From positions 1 to 64,000 of the forward strand of contig JABXIM010000044.1 of assembly GCA_013373085.1 (NCBI GenBank): a DNA stretch of 64,000 bases, read 5' to 3'. Under the pieces are notes generated by a model. That model worked only from the letters and a program-made list of their open reading frames with translations, was not told the DNA's origin and made no database searches. The DNA is from Oceanospirillaceae bacterium (GTDB lineage: Bacteria; Pseudomonadota; Gammaproteobacteria; Pseudomonadales; Balneatricaceae). Below, one piece after another: positions 1 to 7,349 of the stretch. The first letter of the stretch is position 1; each line of letters starts with the position of its first letter. The translations under genes and the position numbers were made by a program.

Positions 1-224
1 CCCCCCCCCCCCCCGGGCCGGGTTCGCCCAGCAGTACCAGCACCCAGGCCAGGTAGCCCAGCGCGAAGACGCCGGGGTCCAGGCCGTAGCGGAACAGGTG
101 CGCCTGGTGCTGGCTGCGGACGTTTTCCGGATCGAGGTTCTGGATCAGCGCGGTGGATCCGGCCATGTCGGCGAACAGCGCCGTGACGATCTTGCGCTCT
201 CCGGAACCCGCAGCCGGCGCAGCG
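1..224 (-). pseudogene. Remnant of a class III adenylate cyclase/ATPase/TPR protein, internally deleted
   Basis: Read leftward from about position 224, one frame gives GERKIVTALFADMAGSTAL, the typical opening of the cyclase domain in large cyclase-AAA-TPR proteins. Within about a dozen codons it passes to HLFRYGLDPGVFALGYLAWV, which resembles the TPR part found many hundreds of residues further on in that family. The metal-binding and catalytic remainder of the cyclase and the whole ATPase part are missing, so this looks like an internal deletion. There is no convincing start codon or ribosome site. The frame runs off the window through a run of 14 C. Family recognition is by eye. Confidence 0.5.
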
Positions 225-332
225 CATGGGGCCTCTCGAGTTTGTCTACTGCCAGTAGAGTCTTCTGAGCACTTGTGTAACGGCTCCCGCCAGCCTCTCG
301 GGCGCCGATGGATATCGAGATCAGTCTGGTCG

Positions 333-1220
333 TTAAACAGCTATACGATCAGCTAAAAAATCGATCAATATTCTAACTCTTCTGGAGAGATTACGATTCA
401 GCGGATATAGTGCCGAAATGGCGGTTGGTTGCTGATAGTATTCGGAAAGCAATAAACACAAGCCACCGTCTTCAACATGCTTGCCGAACAGGAAACTGGG
501 GCCAAAACCGATCCCCAAGCCCTTGAGCGCGGCATCGACAATCAATGTCCCCTCATTACAAGTCAGGTTGCCGTTCACCTTTACCGTTATGGATTCGCCA
601 CTGGGCATGCGAAACGGCCAGTTCCGGTTTAATCTTGAATCGCCATAGATCAGACAGTTGTGCTGAGTCAGATCAGCAGGATGGGTTGCCTCTCCCCGTT
701 TTTCTATATATTGGGGAGAGGCTACCACCTGGAAAGTACAGTCTGCCAGCCGGCGGGATATCAGGCTTGAATCTTCCAGTTGACCAATCCGCAGGGCGAC
801 GTCGATACCTTCTTCCACCAGATCCTCTGCACGTCCACTGGCAATGACATTCAGATCGATATCAGGGTATAGCTGCTGAAACTCTATCAACAGTTGACCG
901 ATGTGCGAGATTATGAAGCTTTGTGGAACCGTCATGCGGATCGTCCCGCGGGGGGCGCTTTGGCTATCCATGACCTCGGCGCAGGCATTCTCGGCCTCCG
1001 CCATGATGAGCTTGCAGTGATTGTAAAACCGGGCCCCTTCGTCAGATAGACTCAGCTTGCGTGTTGTGCGGTAAAGCAATCGAGCCCCCAGATCTTGCTC
1101 CAATAGAGACACCTGCCTACTGACAAATGATTTGGACAGTCCAAGTTGTTCTGCTGCTGCTGTAAAACTTCCCGTTTCCACTACTACAGCAAAGGTTTCC
1201 ATCAGCATCAAAGTATTCAC
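333..1220 (-). CDS. LysR-family transcriptional regulator
   Basis: A 295-residue protein of normal LysR length. The N-terminal winged helix-turn-helix (about residues 1-60, with GSFTAAAEQLGLSKSFVSRQ) is followed by a periplasmic-binding-protein-like effector domain. It resembles the CrgA/DmlR-like group, in which the effector half contains phrases such as VDVALRIGQL; here the text is GIDVALRIGQLEDSSLISRR. It is divergent from the cytochrome b561-GST-hydrolase genes, with 125 bases between the starts, so it probably controls them. The inducer is unknown. Base composition is more AT-rich than in the genes beyond 3685. Confidence 0.9.
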   Translation of the reverse strand: MNTLMLMETFAVVVETGSFTAAAEQLGLSKSFVSRQVSLLEQDLGARLLYRTTRKLSLSDEGARFYNHCKLIMAEAENACAEVMDSQSAPRGTIRMTVPQSFIISHIGQLLIEFQQLYPDIDLNVIASGRAEDLVEEGIDVALRIGQLEDSSLISRRLADCTFQVVASPQYIEKRGEATHPADLTQHNCLIYGDSRLNRNWPFRMPSGESITVKVNGNLTCNEGTLIVDAALKGLGIGFGPSFLFGKHVEDGGLCLLLSEYYQQPTAISALYPLNRNLSRRVRILIDFLADRIAV

Positions 1221-1345
1221 ATTAGCACCTGTCAGTGAACAATGAGTTTACCTAGAGCTTATATATCACCTTAAAAAAATACAATAAGCTTGGCACAAAT
1301 GGTTCCATGAGTTTCAGGTGCCAACAACTTTTACAGAGGTGAGAT

Positions 1346-1915
1346 ATGAATAGAACACGCATTGACGAGCAGGGTTATGGAAAATTATCGAAATGGCTTC
1401 ACTGGGGAATGGCTCTGATGCTAATAATTCTTATCTCGGTAGGCACTTATATGACAGGGTTGGAAAAATCAGACCCCAGTCGTTTACAAATCATGGGGAT
1501 ACATAAATCGTTTGGTGTTATCTTCATGCAACTAGCCATTATTCGTTTGATTTGGAGCCGTATCAATGGAACACCCCGGTTACCAGACGTTCTGGCGGGG
1601 TGGGAGCGGTTACTGTCGCGCGCTGTAACGTCGTCCCTTTATTTTCTCATGCTAGCGATTCCCTTTAGCGGATTTGCCATGACGAATTTCGCCGGTTTCC
1701 CTGTTGTCTTATTCGATATGATCGATATGCCTATTCTATTTAATAAGAACCCAAAAATGGCGGAACTGGCTAAACAAGCCCATGGAGTTTTAGTCTATCT
1801 ACTGATCACATCTATATTCATGCATATAGCTGGTGCACTAAAACACCGTTTTCTGGATGCACCCGAAGCAGACGTGCTTCACCGAATGCTGCCATTAAAA
1901 CGTCGCGCGCAATAA
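1346..1915 (+). CDS. Cytochrome b561 family membrane protein
   Basis: A 189-residue inner-membrane protein with four predicted helices. Candidate haem-ligand histidines are His19 (KWLHWGMA), His53 (MGIHKSFG), His146 (KQAHGVLVY) and His160 (FMHIAGALKH). This is the usual layout of bacterial di-haem cytochrome b561 proteins, which move electrons between quinol and periplasmic or membrane partners. A ribosome site (GAGGTGAG) stands just before the ATG. It is the first gene of a probable three-gene unit divergent from a LysR regulator. With a GST and a metallo-hydrolase downstream, a role in redox detoxification is likely but inferred. Confidence 0.88.
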   Translation: MNRTRIDEQGYGKLSKWLHWGMALMLIILISVGTYMTGLEKSDPSRLQIMGIHKSFGVIFMQLAIIRLIWSRINGTPRLPDVLAGWERLLSRAVTSSLYFLMLAIPFSGFAMTNFAGFPVVLFDMIDMPILFNKNPKMAELAKQAHGVLVYLLITSIFMHIAGALKHRFLDAPEADVLHRMLPLKRRAQ

Positions 1916-1963
1916 TTTTAAGATTCCAAAAGGCTCATGTTTAAGAAAAGCGGAAGCACCACA

Positions 1964-2731
1964 ATGTATTCACTAATGCTATATCACCATCCTCTGTCAG
2001 TTTGCTCAATGAAAGTCCGCTTGGCACTGGAAGAAAAAGGTATCGCCTGGTCGGGACGCGTGATCGATATTATTCAGGAGCAGGAACAGCTTGATCCATG
2101 GTATGTAAAACTAAATCCCAAAGGGGTCATACCCACTCTGGAGTTCAGTAATGGCTCGACAAAGGTAGTGACAGACTCCGCGAGAATTATAAGGTTTATC
2201 GCTTCAATACCGGAGGGTAACTCACTGCTGCCTGCCAGTGAGGAAGAACTTCAGTCAATGGAGCATTTGATTGACCTGGCGGATGATATTGACCTTCAGA
2301 TACTTAGTTATGCTCGTCACCCTTCAATGGAAAAATCTGAAAAGATCCTGGATGCCCGCATCAACAAATCGCTGTTTCTCGCTGAACAGCATCCCGATTT
2401 GAAGCACAGTTACATTGCTAGTGCTGAAAGGTCAGAGAAAAGCAAAACATTCAGGGTAGACGCAACGCATATCAAGGAAGTTGAACAACAAGCATTTGAG
2501 TCACTTTCTTTTGCTGAAAAACAATTGAGCAGCCATACTTTCCTACTTGGCGAGATGTATTCTTTATCTGATGTAATATGGACGGTAGTGCTATCAAGGC
2601 TTGATTTACTTGGCTATACCGACTGGATTCATGGGAATGAATTTCCTCAATTGAAAAGTTATTACCAACGAGCAAAAGGCCGTAGAAGCTTTTCCCTCGC
2701 TCAGATTCAGAATGAATGGTGGGACAAGTAA
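1964..2731 (+). CDS. Glutathione S-transferase family protein
   Basis: A 255-residue protein. The N-terminal thioredoxin-like half (MYSLMLYHHPLSVCSMKVRL, then NPKGVIPTLE with the cis-proline, and TDSARIIRFI) binds glutathione in this family. The helical C-terminal half ends near residue 250. I chose the ATG at 1964 because GGAAG lies seven bases before it. An in-frame ATG at 1937 would add nine residues but its purine stretch is too close. It sits between cytochrome b561 and a metallo-hydrolase on the same strand. An insert of charged residues in the middle makes it longer than a typical 200-220 residue GST. The substrate is unknown. Confidence 0.85.
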   Translation: MYSLMLYHHPLSVCSMKVRLALEEKGIAWSGRVIDIIQEQEQLDPWYVKLNPKGVIPTLEFSNGSTKVVTDSARIIRFIASIPEGNSLLPASEEELQSMEHLIDLADDIDLQILSYARHPSMEKSEKILDARINKSLFLAEQHPDLKHSYIASAERSEKSKTFRVDATHIKEVEQQAFESLSFAEKQLSSHTFLLGEMYSLSDVIWTVVLSRLDLLGYTDWIHGNEFPQLKSYYQRAKGRRSFSLAQIQNEWWDK

Positions 2732-2761
2732 AAACCACTCAACCCACTGGAGAAAAACACC

Positions 2762-3664
2762 ATGAAAAAAGTCATTCAAAACTCCATTTTAATAATATGC
2801 CTGATACTATCCACATTCGCGACAGCCTCACCGGAACTCCTCACCAAAACTCCAATGGGGGGGCAGGAGTTTGGTCACAGCGTCAAACATATTGGCAATG
2901 GAATCTATGTATTTCGCTGGTGGGTTTACCGCAATATTTTCGTTGTCACCGATGACGGCGTCATTGTTACAGACCCGATTAATCCAAAAGCTTCCCAGCT
3001 CTTGCAGAGCGAAATCCGCAAAGTGACTGACAAACCTGTTAAATATGTAGTATATAGCCACAACCACCATGACCACATATCCGGCGGCAATATATTCAAA
3101 TCGGAAGGTGCAAAATTTATCGGCCATAAAAACATTCTTGAACAGCTAAGCGATCACCCAAGTCCTGTAATTCCTATGCCCGATATTACTTTTGAGGACA
3201 GCTATATATTAAAACTGAGCGGGCGCACTCTGGAATTGAATTACTTTGGCCCCAATCACGGTGACAGTCTTGCCGTCATGCGACTGCCTGAAGAGAAGAT
3301 CCTGTTTGTTGTCGATATCGTCACCCCTCGCAGAGTGGCCTTCAGGGGCATGCCTGACTTCTGGCCTGATGAGTGGATCCGCACTCTAAAAGAGATCGAA
3401 AAAATGGATGTTGACTATGTGATTTCTGCACATGGCCCACAGAGCCAGCCGCCTATTGACCCGGCTTCGGTCATCACGGAGCAACGTGAGTATCTTGAGG
3501 ACCTGATGGCTGCGGTGAAAGAAGCAATGGACTCAGGCATGCATAGCCCTGATGCATTACGAGAAAATATCAAGTTGCCCAAGTATCAGAAGTGGCGTTC
3601 TTACGACCAGTGGCTACCAATGAATATCGAGCGTATCTGGGCCTATTACCATATGGGCTGGTAA
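2762..3664 (+). CDS. Exported MBL-fold metallo-hydrolase
   Basis: A 300-residue protein with a signal peptide (MKK, then a hydrophobic core ending around ATA at residues 20-22), so it is probably periplasmic. The metallo-beta-lactamase fold shows all metal sites: HNHHDH at residues 100-105, His166 in GPNHGDS, Asp185 in VVDIV and His224 in SAHGP. It belongs to the broad glyoxalase II/lactonase-like group. The reaction cannot be read from sequence. It is the last gene of the unit starting with cytochrome b561 and stops 20 bases before the convergent deacetylase gene. Confidence 0.88.
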   Translation: MKKVIQNSILIICLILSTFATASPELLTKTPMGGQEFGHSVKHIGNGIYVFRWWVYRNIFVVTDDGVIVTDPINPKASQLLQSEIRKVTDKPVKYVVYSHNHHDHISGGNIFKSEGAKFIGHKNILEQLSDHPSPVIPMPDITFEDSYILKLSGRTLELNYFGPNHGDSLAVMRLPEEKILFVVDIVTPRRVAFRGMPDFWPDEWIRTLKEIEKMDVDYVISAHGPQSQPPIDPASVITEQREYLEDLMAAVKEAMDSGMHSPDALRENIKLPKYQKWRSYDQWLPMNIERIWAYYHMGW

Positions 3665-3684
3665 CCAACCTCGAGCGCCCGGCG

Positions 3685-4575
3685 TCAGCTGACCGATACC
3701 GGTCCCGGATACTGCGGCAACGACTCCACGCGTGGCCGGTAATCCCCCCTGTCGATGCACTGGCGCACATGGGCCGCAATCTCCTCCAGGGTGGCGAACC
3801 AGACGTCGCCGCGGCCCAGCATCTCCTCCAGCATCGCCTCGACGCCGTGCCAGCGCCCCAGCCGGCCAGTGGCGAAGGGGTGCCAGACCGGTATCCAGAG
3901 CCCGCCGTAGGCATAGGCGGCTTCGAACTCCTGGCGAAACGCCGCCAGCCCGGAGGCGGTGTCGCGCACCGGCATCATGTAGCCGAGATCCATCGAGTGA
4001 ACGAACTGGGGCCAGTCGTCCAGGCCCCAGTGGGACGGCAGCTCCACCAGTTCGCCCTGTGCGGTGCTGATCAGGTAGGGAATATCGTCCCCCATCAGCG
4101 AGGCGTCGTAGAGAAAACCCTCCTCGATCAGCAGGTCCGCCGAGTCATCGGAAAAGTTGTACAGCGGCGCCCGCCAGCCCCGGGGGCGCCGGCCGGTATG
4201 CCGCTCGATCACCTCGATGCCGCGCTGCAGCCAGTGGCGCTGCTCTTCGCGGCTGCCCGCCTGGGGATTCTCATGCAGGTAGCCGTGGTGGGCCACCTCG
4301 TGGCCCCCGGCAACGATGGCTTCGACCACCTGTGGGTACTGCTCGATGCACCAGGCCGGAATGAAGAAGGTCTGATGAATGCCGAGCTTCCTGTAGGTAT
4401 CGAGTATCCGCGGTACGCCGATTTCGGGCCCGTAGCGCAGCATCGAAATGGCCGAAACGCGGCGATGCCCATCCTTCGGATGCTCCAGATGGATCAGGCT
4501 GTCGGCATCCATATCGAAGGTGATACAGGCCGCGCAACGGGCGCCGTTGGGCCAGGGAATCGGGTTCTTGATCAT
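3685..4575 (-). CDS. Polysaccharide-deacetylase-family hydrolase, allantoinase/cyclic-imidase-like
   Basis: A 296-residue NodB-fold protein with no signal peptide, so cytoplasmic. The metal-site motifs are ITFDMDAD near residue 19 and HEVAHHGYLHE near residue 93, with an arginine-containing RGWRAP motif later. The cytoplasmic members of this family include PuuE-type allantoinases and cyclic-imide hydrolases rather than wall deacetylases. It lies in an operon with two short-chain dehydrogenases and shares a putative operator with an NCS1 permease, a transporter class for hydantoins, allantoin and nucleobases. Ring-opening of a cyclic amide is therefore the best guess. That assignment is inference. 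Confidence 0.8.
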   Translation of the reverse strand: MIKNPIPWPNGARCAACITFDMDADSLIHLEHPKDGHRRVSAISMLRYGPEIGVPRILDTYRKLGIHQTFFIPAWCIEQYPQVVEAIVAGGHEVAHHGYLHENPQAGSREEQRHWLQRGIEVIERHTGRRPRGWRAPLYNFSDDSADLLIEEGFLYDASLMGDDIPYLISTAQGELVELPSHWGLDDWPQFVHSMDLGYMMPVRDTASGLAAFRQEFEAAYAYGGLWIPVWHPFATGRLGRWHGVEAMLEEMLGRGDVWFATLEEIAAHVRQCIDRGDYRPRVESLPQYPGPVSVS

Positions 4576-4599
4576 GACGTTGTCCTCATTCGTGGCCGC

Positions 4600-5343
4600 T
4601 CAGGGCATGATGCTGCCGCCGTTGATCCCCAACCCCTGGCCGGTGACGAAGGTCGCGCCGGGGCCGGCCAGAAATAGCACCGCGTCGGCGATTTCCTGCG
4701 GCTGCCCGAGCCGCTGCAGCGGGATATTGGCTTCCTTCTCGCGCCACTCCGGGCTCATGTGCCGCACCGACAGCATGTCGGTGTCGATGGGGCCGGGACA
4801 GATGGCATTGACCAGAATCTGCGGCGCGAACTCTTTGGCCCAGGAGCGGGTCAGCCCCATCACGCCGTGCTTGGAGGCGACATAGGGCGAATAGCTTTCC
4901 CGCCCCAGGTAACTGAGGTCGGAGGCGATATTGATGACCCGCCCGGCCGTGCCGCGCTCGACCATCAACCGGATCGCTTCGCGCCCCATCAGAAAAGTGC
5001 CGCGCAGGTTGACCGCGATCATGCGGTCGAAGTCGGCGCCGCTGGTTTGCAGGAGCGGCTTTTCCTGAATGATACCGGCGCAGTTGACCAGGATATCCAG
5101 CGCCCCGAAAGTCTCTCGTACATTGTGAAAGAGCTGCAGGACGGAGGCTTCGTCCGCCACGTCGATCGCGAAGCCGCGTACTTCGCCTCCAGCCTCACGG
5201 ATCCTCTGGGCCGTGGCCTCCGGCTCGCAAATATCCGCCAACGCCACCCTGGCGCCTGCGGCCGCCAACGCGACAGCCGCTGCCTGCCCGATACCCTTAT
5301 GGGCGCCTGTTACCAGAGCGGTTTTGCCTTCCAGTGTTTTCAT
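4600..5343 (-). CDS. Short-chain dehydrogenase/reductase (first of two)
   Basis: A 247-residue classical SDR. It has the cofactor loop TGAHKGIG near residue 12, ADI after the second strand (an acidic residue favouring NAD), NCAG near residue 88, and the active-site YVASK near residue 153. It resembles 3-oxoacyl-ACP reductase/glucose-dehydrogenase-type SDRs, and the substrate cannot be told. The ATG overlaps the TGA of the upstream SDR (TGATG at 5341-5345), so the two are translationally coupled. The deacetylase-like gene follows after 24 bases. Confidence 0.88.
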   Translation of the reverse strand: MKTLEGKTALVTGAHKGIGQAAAVALAAAGARVALADICEPEATAQRIREAGGEVRGFAIDVADEASVLQLFHNVRETFGALDILVNCAGIIQEKPLLQTSGADFDRMIAVNLRGTFLMGREAIRLMVERGTAGRVINIASDLSYLGRESYSPYVASKHGVMGLTRSWAKEFAPQILVNAICPGPIDTDMLSVRHMSPEWREKEANIPLQRLGQPQEIADAVLFLAGPGATFVTGQGLGINGGSIMP

Positions 5344-6125
5344 CAGCTCATTACCTCGCCGCGATCGACCATCAAAGCCTGTCCGGTTACATTGCGCGCC
5401 GCATCCGACGCCAGATGGAGATAGGCCTCAGCGACATCGTCCGGCTCCATCATGCCGTCCAGGGCCTGTGCCGCGACGATATCCGCCAGCAGATTCTCCT
5501 CGCTGGCCTCACCGCTGTGTGCCATCTCACGCAGCGAACGCATCGAAGCGTCGGTGCGCACCCAGCCGGGACAGACGGCATTGACGCGTATGCCCTCGGG
5601 GCCCAGCTCCTGCGCCAGCGCCCGCATGAAGCCGATATTGGCGTGCTTGCTGGCGCAATAGGCGCTGAATTCCGGCACCGCGGTCTTGCTCCAGATCGAC
5701 GCCGTCAACAGAATCCGGCCGCCCGCCCCCATGACTTTCAGCGCATCCCGCGTGACGTAATAGGTGCCGTTGACATTGATATCCAGAATGCGGCGAAAGG
5801 TATCCTCCACCTCGTCGCCCCCGGCCCGTATCGGCGTGATCTGCTCCAGGCCGGCATTGTTCACAAGCACATCGATCCGCTCGAACTGCGCCAACGTGCG
5901 CCGCACCGCTTCGCGGTCGGTGATATCGCAGCAGTAGGCCCGCACAGGCACTGAGCCCAGATACGAGAGCGTCTCGGCAGCCCGGTACACCTCCTCGTCA
6001 TGGGCCAGTATCGATACCCCGGCACCGGCCCTCACGAAGGCTGCCGCGATCGCATAACCGATGCCACGGCTGGCCCCGGTGACCACTACGGATTCGCCGC
6101 TGAAGTCGTAACGCACTTTACCCAT
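5343..6125 (-). CDS. Short-chain dehydrogenase/reductase (second of two)
   Basis: A 260-residue classical SDR with VTGASRGIG near residue 13, NNAG near residue 92 and YCASK near residue 160. I placed the start at the ATG at 6125 because AGGAGG lies about ten bases before it. The open frame continues upstream to 6230 but that part looks like leader. It is the promoter-proximal gene of the operon 6125-3685. A putative LysR operator (6189-6230) stands about 65 bases upstream, between it and the divergent LysR gene. Two SDRs with a hydrolase and a permease suggest stepwise oxidation of a small metabolite. Confidence 0.87.
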   Translation of the reverse strand: MGKVRYDFSGESVVVTGASRGIGYAIAAAFVRAGAGVSILAHDEEVYRAAETLSYLGSVPVRAYCCDITDREAVRRTLAQFERIDVLVNNAGLEQITPIRAGGDEVEDTFRRILDINVNGTYYVTRDALKVMGAGGRILLTASIWSKTAVPEFSAYCASKHANIGFMRALAQELGPEGIRVNAVCPGWVRTDASMRSLREMAHSGEASEENLLADIVAAQALDGMMEPDDVAEAYLHLASDAARNVTGQALMVDRGEVMS

Positions 6126-6188
6126 CTCGAATGCCCTCCTCGACGCAAGTGTCCCGGTGCGGACGTTGTGGCTGGCTGGAACCGGCAA

Positions 6189-6230
6189 GTATGGAAAAAC
6201 GCATAACATTGAACAATAATTCAGTATCAA
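6189..6230. promoter_or_regulatory. Putative LysR operator, copy 1 (SDR operon/LysR intergenic)
   Basis: GTATGGAAAA at 6189-6198 is followed 20 bases after its first base by TTGAACAATA, with TCAA ending at 6230. The outer TTGA and TCAA form a 22-bp imperfect palindrome of LysR-box type. The same two blocks recur with identical spacing at 9119-9160 in front of the NCS1 operon. The site lies between divergent genes, the classic position for a LysR operator. Assignment to the LysR protein at 6258 is inference. Confidence 0.65.
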
Positions 6231-6257
6231 TCGTTACTTTGATATGAGAGAAAGTAT

Positions 6258-7172
6258 ATGACCGCCCGCCACCACAGCCTGCCGAACCTGGCCGACTTCG
6301 ACCTGCGCCTGCTGCGGGTTTTCCATGCCGTGGTCCACAACAAGGGCTTTGCCGCCGCGCAGGACGAACTGGGCGTCTCGCAATCCACCATCAGCATCCA
6401 GATCGGTCAGCTCGAGGACCGCCTCGGCATGCGCCTGTGCGAGCGCGGCCGCAAGGGCTTCCACCTCACCGACGAGGGACAGATCGTGTTCGAGGCCTCG
6501 TTGAGCCTGTTCCGCGCGGTGGAAAATTTCCGCGGCACGGTGGGCAGCACCCGGGGGCAGCTGATCGGCGAGGTGCACTTCGGCATCGTCGACGCCATCG
6601 CCAGCAACCAGGATATCCATCTGCACCAGGGGATTGGCGAATTCGCGCGGCTGGCGCCGGAAGTGACGCTGCATATCGACGTGTCGTCGCCCCAGGAGCT
6701 GCTGCAGGGCCTGATGGAAGAGCACTATCACGTCATTCTGTCACCGATGTCCCGGCTGCACAGCTCGGTCCATTTCATCCCGACATTCCGGGAACAGCAG
6801 GTGCTCTACTGCGGTCGTCAGCATCCCTTTTTCGAGCTGCCGGCCGCCGATATCGACACCGACCTGATCGCCCAGTCCGCCTACGCCGGTCGCTCCTACA
6901 TGCGTGACTGGCAACCGCCGCAGGACCTGGATCTGAATCACCGGGCAACCGCCTCCCATATGGAAAGCATCGCGCTGATGATCCTGTCCGGCGGTTATCT
7001 CGGCTACCTTCCCTCCCATTATGCCGCCAAGTGGATCGACGCGGGGCAGATGCGCCCGCTGCTGGAAAACCGGCTTGCGTACGACGAGCAGTTCTACCTC
7101 GCCCACCGCAAGAGCGAGCGCAACCGCGCCGCCCAGGCATTCGTCCAGTGTCTGCAGCAACAGATGGAGTGA
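6258..7172 (+). CDS. LysR-family transcriptional regulator
   Basis: A 304-residue LysR protein. The DNA-binding part is at residues 8-67 (FDLRLLRVFHAVVHNKGF, then LGVSQSTISIQIGQLEDRLG). The C-terminal effector domain is of normal length. It is divergent from the SDR-SDR-hydrolase operon. Its likely operator lies in the shared intergenic space and again upstream of the NCS1 permease operon, so it probably activates both in response to the imported compound or a product. It ends before a hairpin region shared with the convergent permease gene. Confidence 0.9.
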   Translation: MTARHHSLPNLADFDLRLLRVFHAVVHNKGFAAAQDELGVSQSTISIQIGQLEDRLGMRLCERGRKGFHLTDEGQIVFEASLSLFRAVENFRGTVGSTRGQLIGEVHFGIVDAIASNQDIHLHQGIGEFARLAPEVTLHIDVSSPQELLQGLMEEHYHVILSPMSRLHSSVHFIPTFREQQVLYCGRQHPFFELPAADIDTDLIAQSAYAGRSYMRDWQPPQDLDLNHRATASHMESIALMILSGGYLGYLPSHYAAKWIDAGQMRPLLENRLAYDEQFYLAHRKSERNRAAQAFVQCLQQQME

Positions 7173-7189
7173 TACCGCGCTCCACCGTA

Positions 7190-7290
7190 ATTTGGGTGCA
7201 GTGGCGCAGCCGCGGAACCCAACACCAGGGCATCCTGAGCGCAGCGAAGCTGCCGTTGCCCGGTGCCGTTCGCTTCGCTCAGGGGTACCC
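7190..7290. repeat. REP-like imperfect inverted repeat between convergent genes
   Basis: The stretch has CCTGAGCG...GCGAAGC near 7235-7250 mirrored by GCTTCGCTCAGG near 7271-7282, with a central GC-rich part. Such intergenic folded elements are common in gammaproteobacteria. I know of no exact family match. It could also assist termination of the LysR transcript. Confidence 0.35.
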
Positions 7291-7293
7291 TAC

Positions 7294-7326
7294 AAAAAAG
7301 CGGCCGCCTTCAGTGAAGGCGGCCGC
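7294..7326 (-). terminator. Rho-independent terminator of the NCS1 operon
   Basis: A perfect inverted repeat, GCGGCCGCCTTCA (7300-7312) against TGAAGGCGGCCGC (7314-7326), is followed on the minus strand by six T (7299-7294). It stands 23 bases after the permease stop codon. Confidence 0.85.
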
Positions 7327-7349
7327 TAGCCGGTGGTTTAAGGAAAGGA

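Noticed and set aside
1-14. Poly-C run at the window start as a functional element
   Set aside because: More likely a homopolymer at a contig or window edge. Nothing around it supports a role.
6234-6731. Minus-strand frame of 165 codons opposite the second LysR gene
   Set aside because: Shadow of the LysR gene with Ala/Gln/His-rich text and no family likeness.
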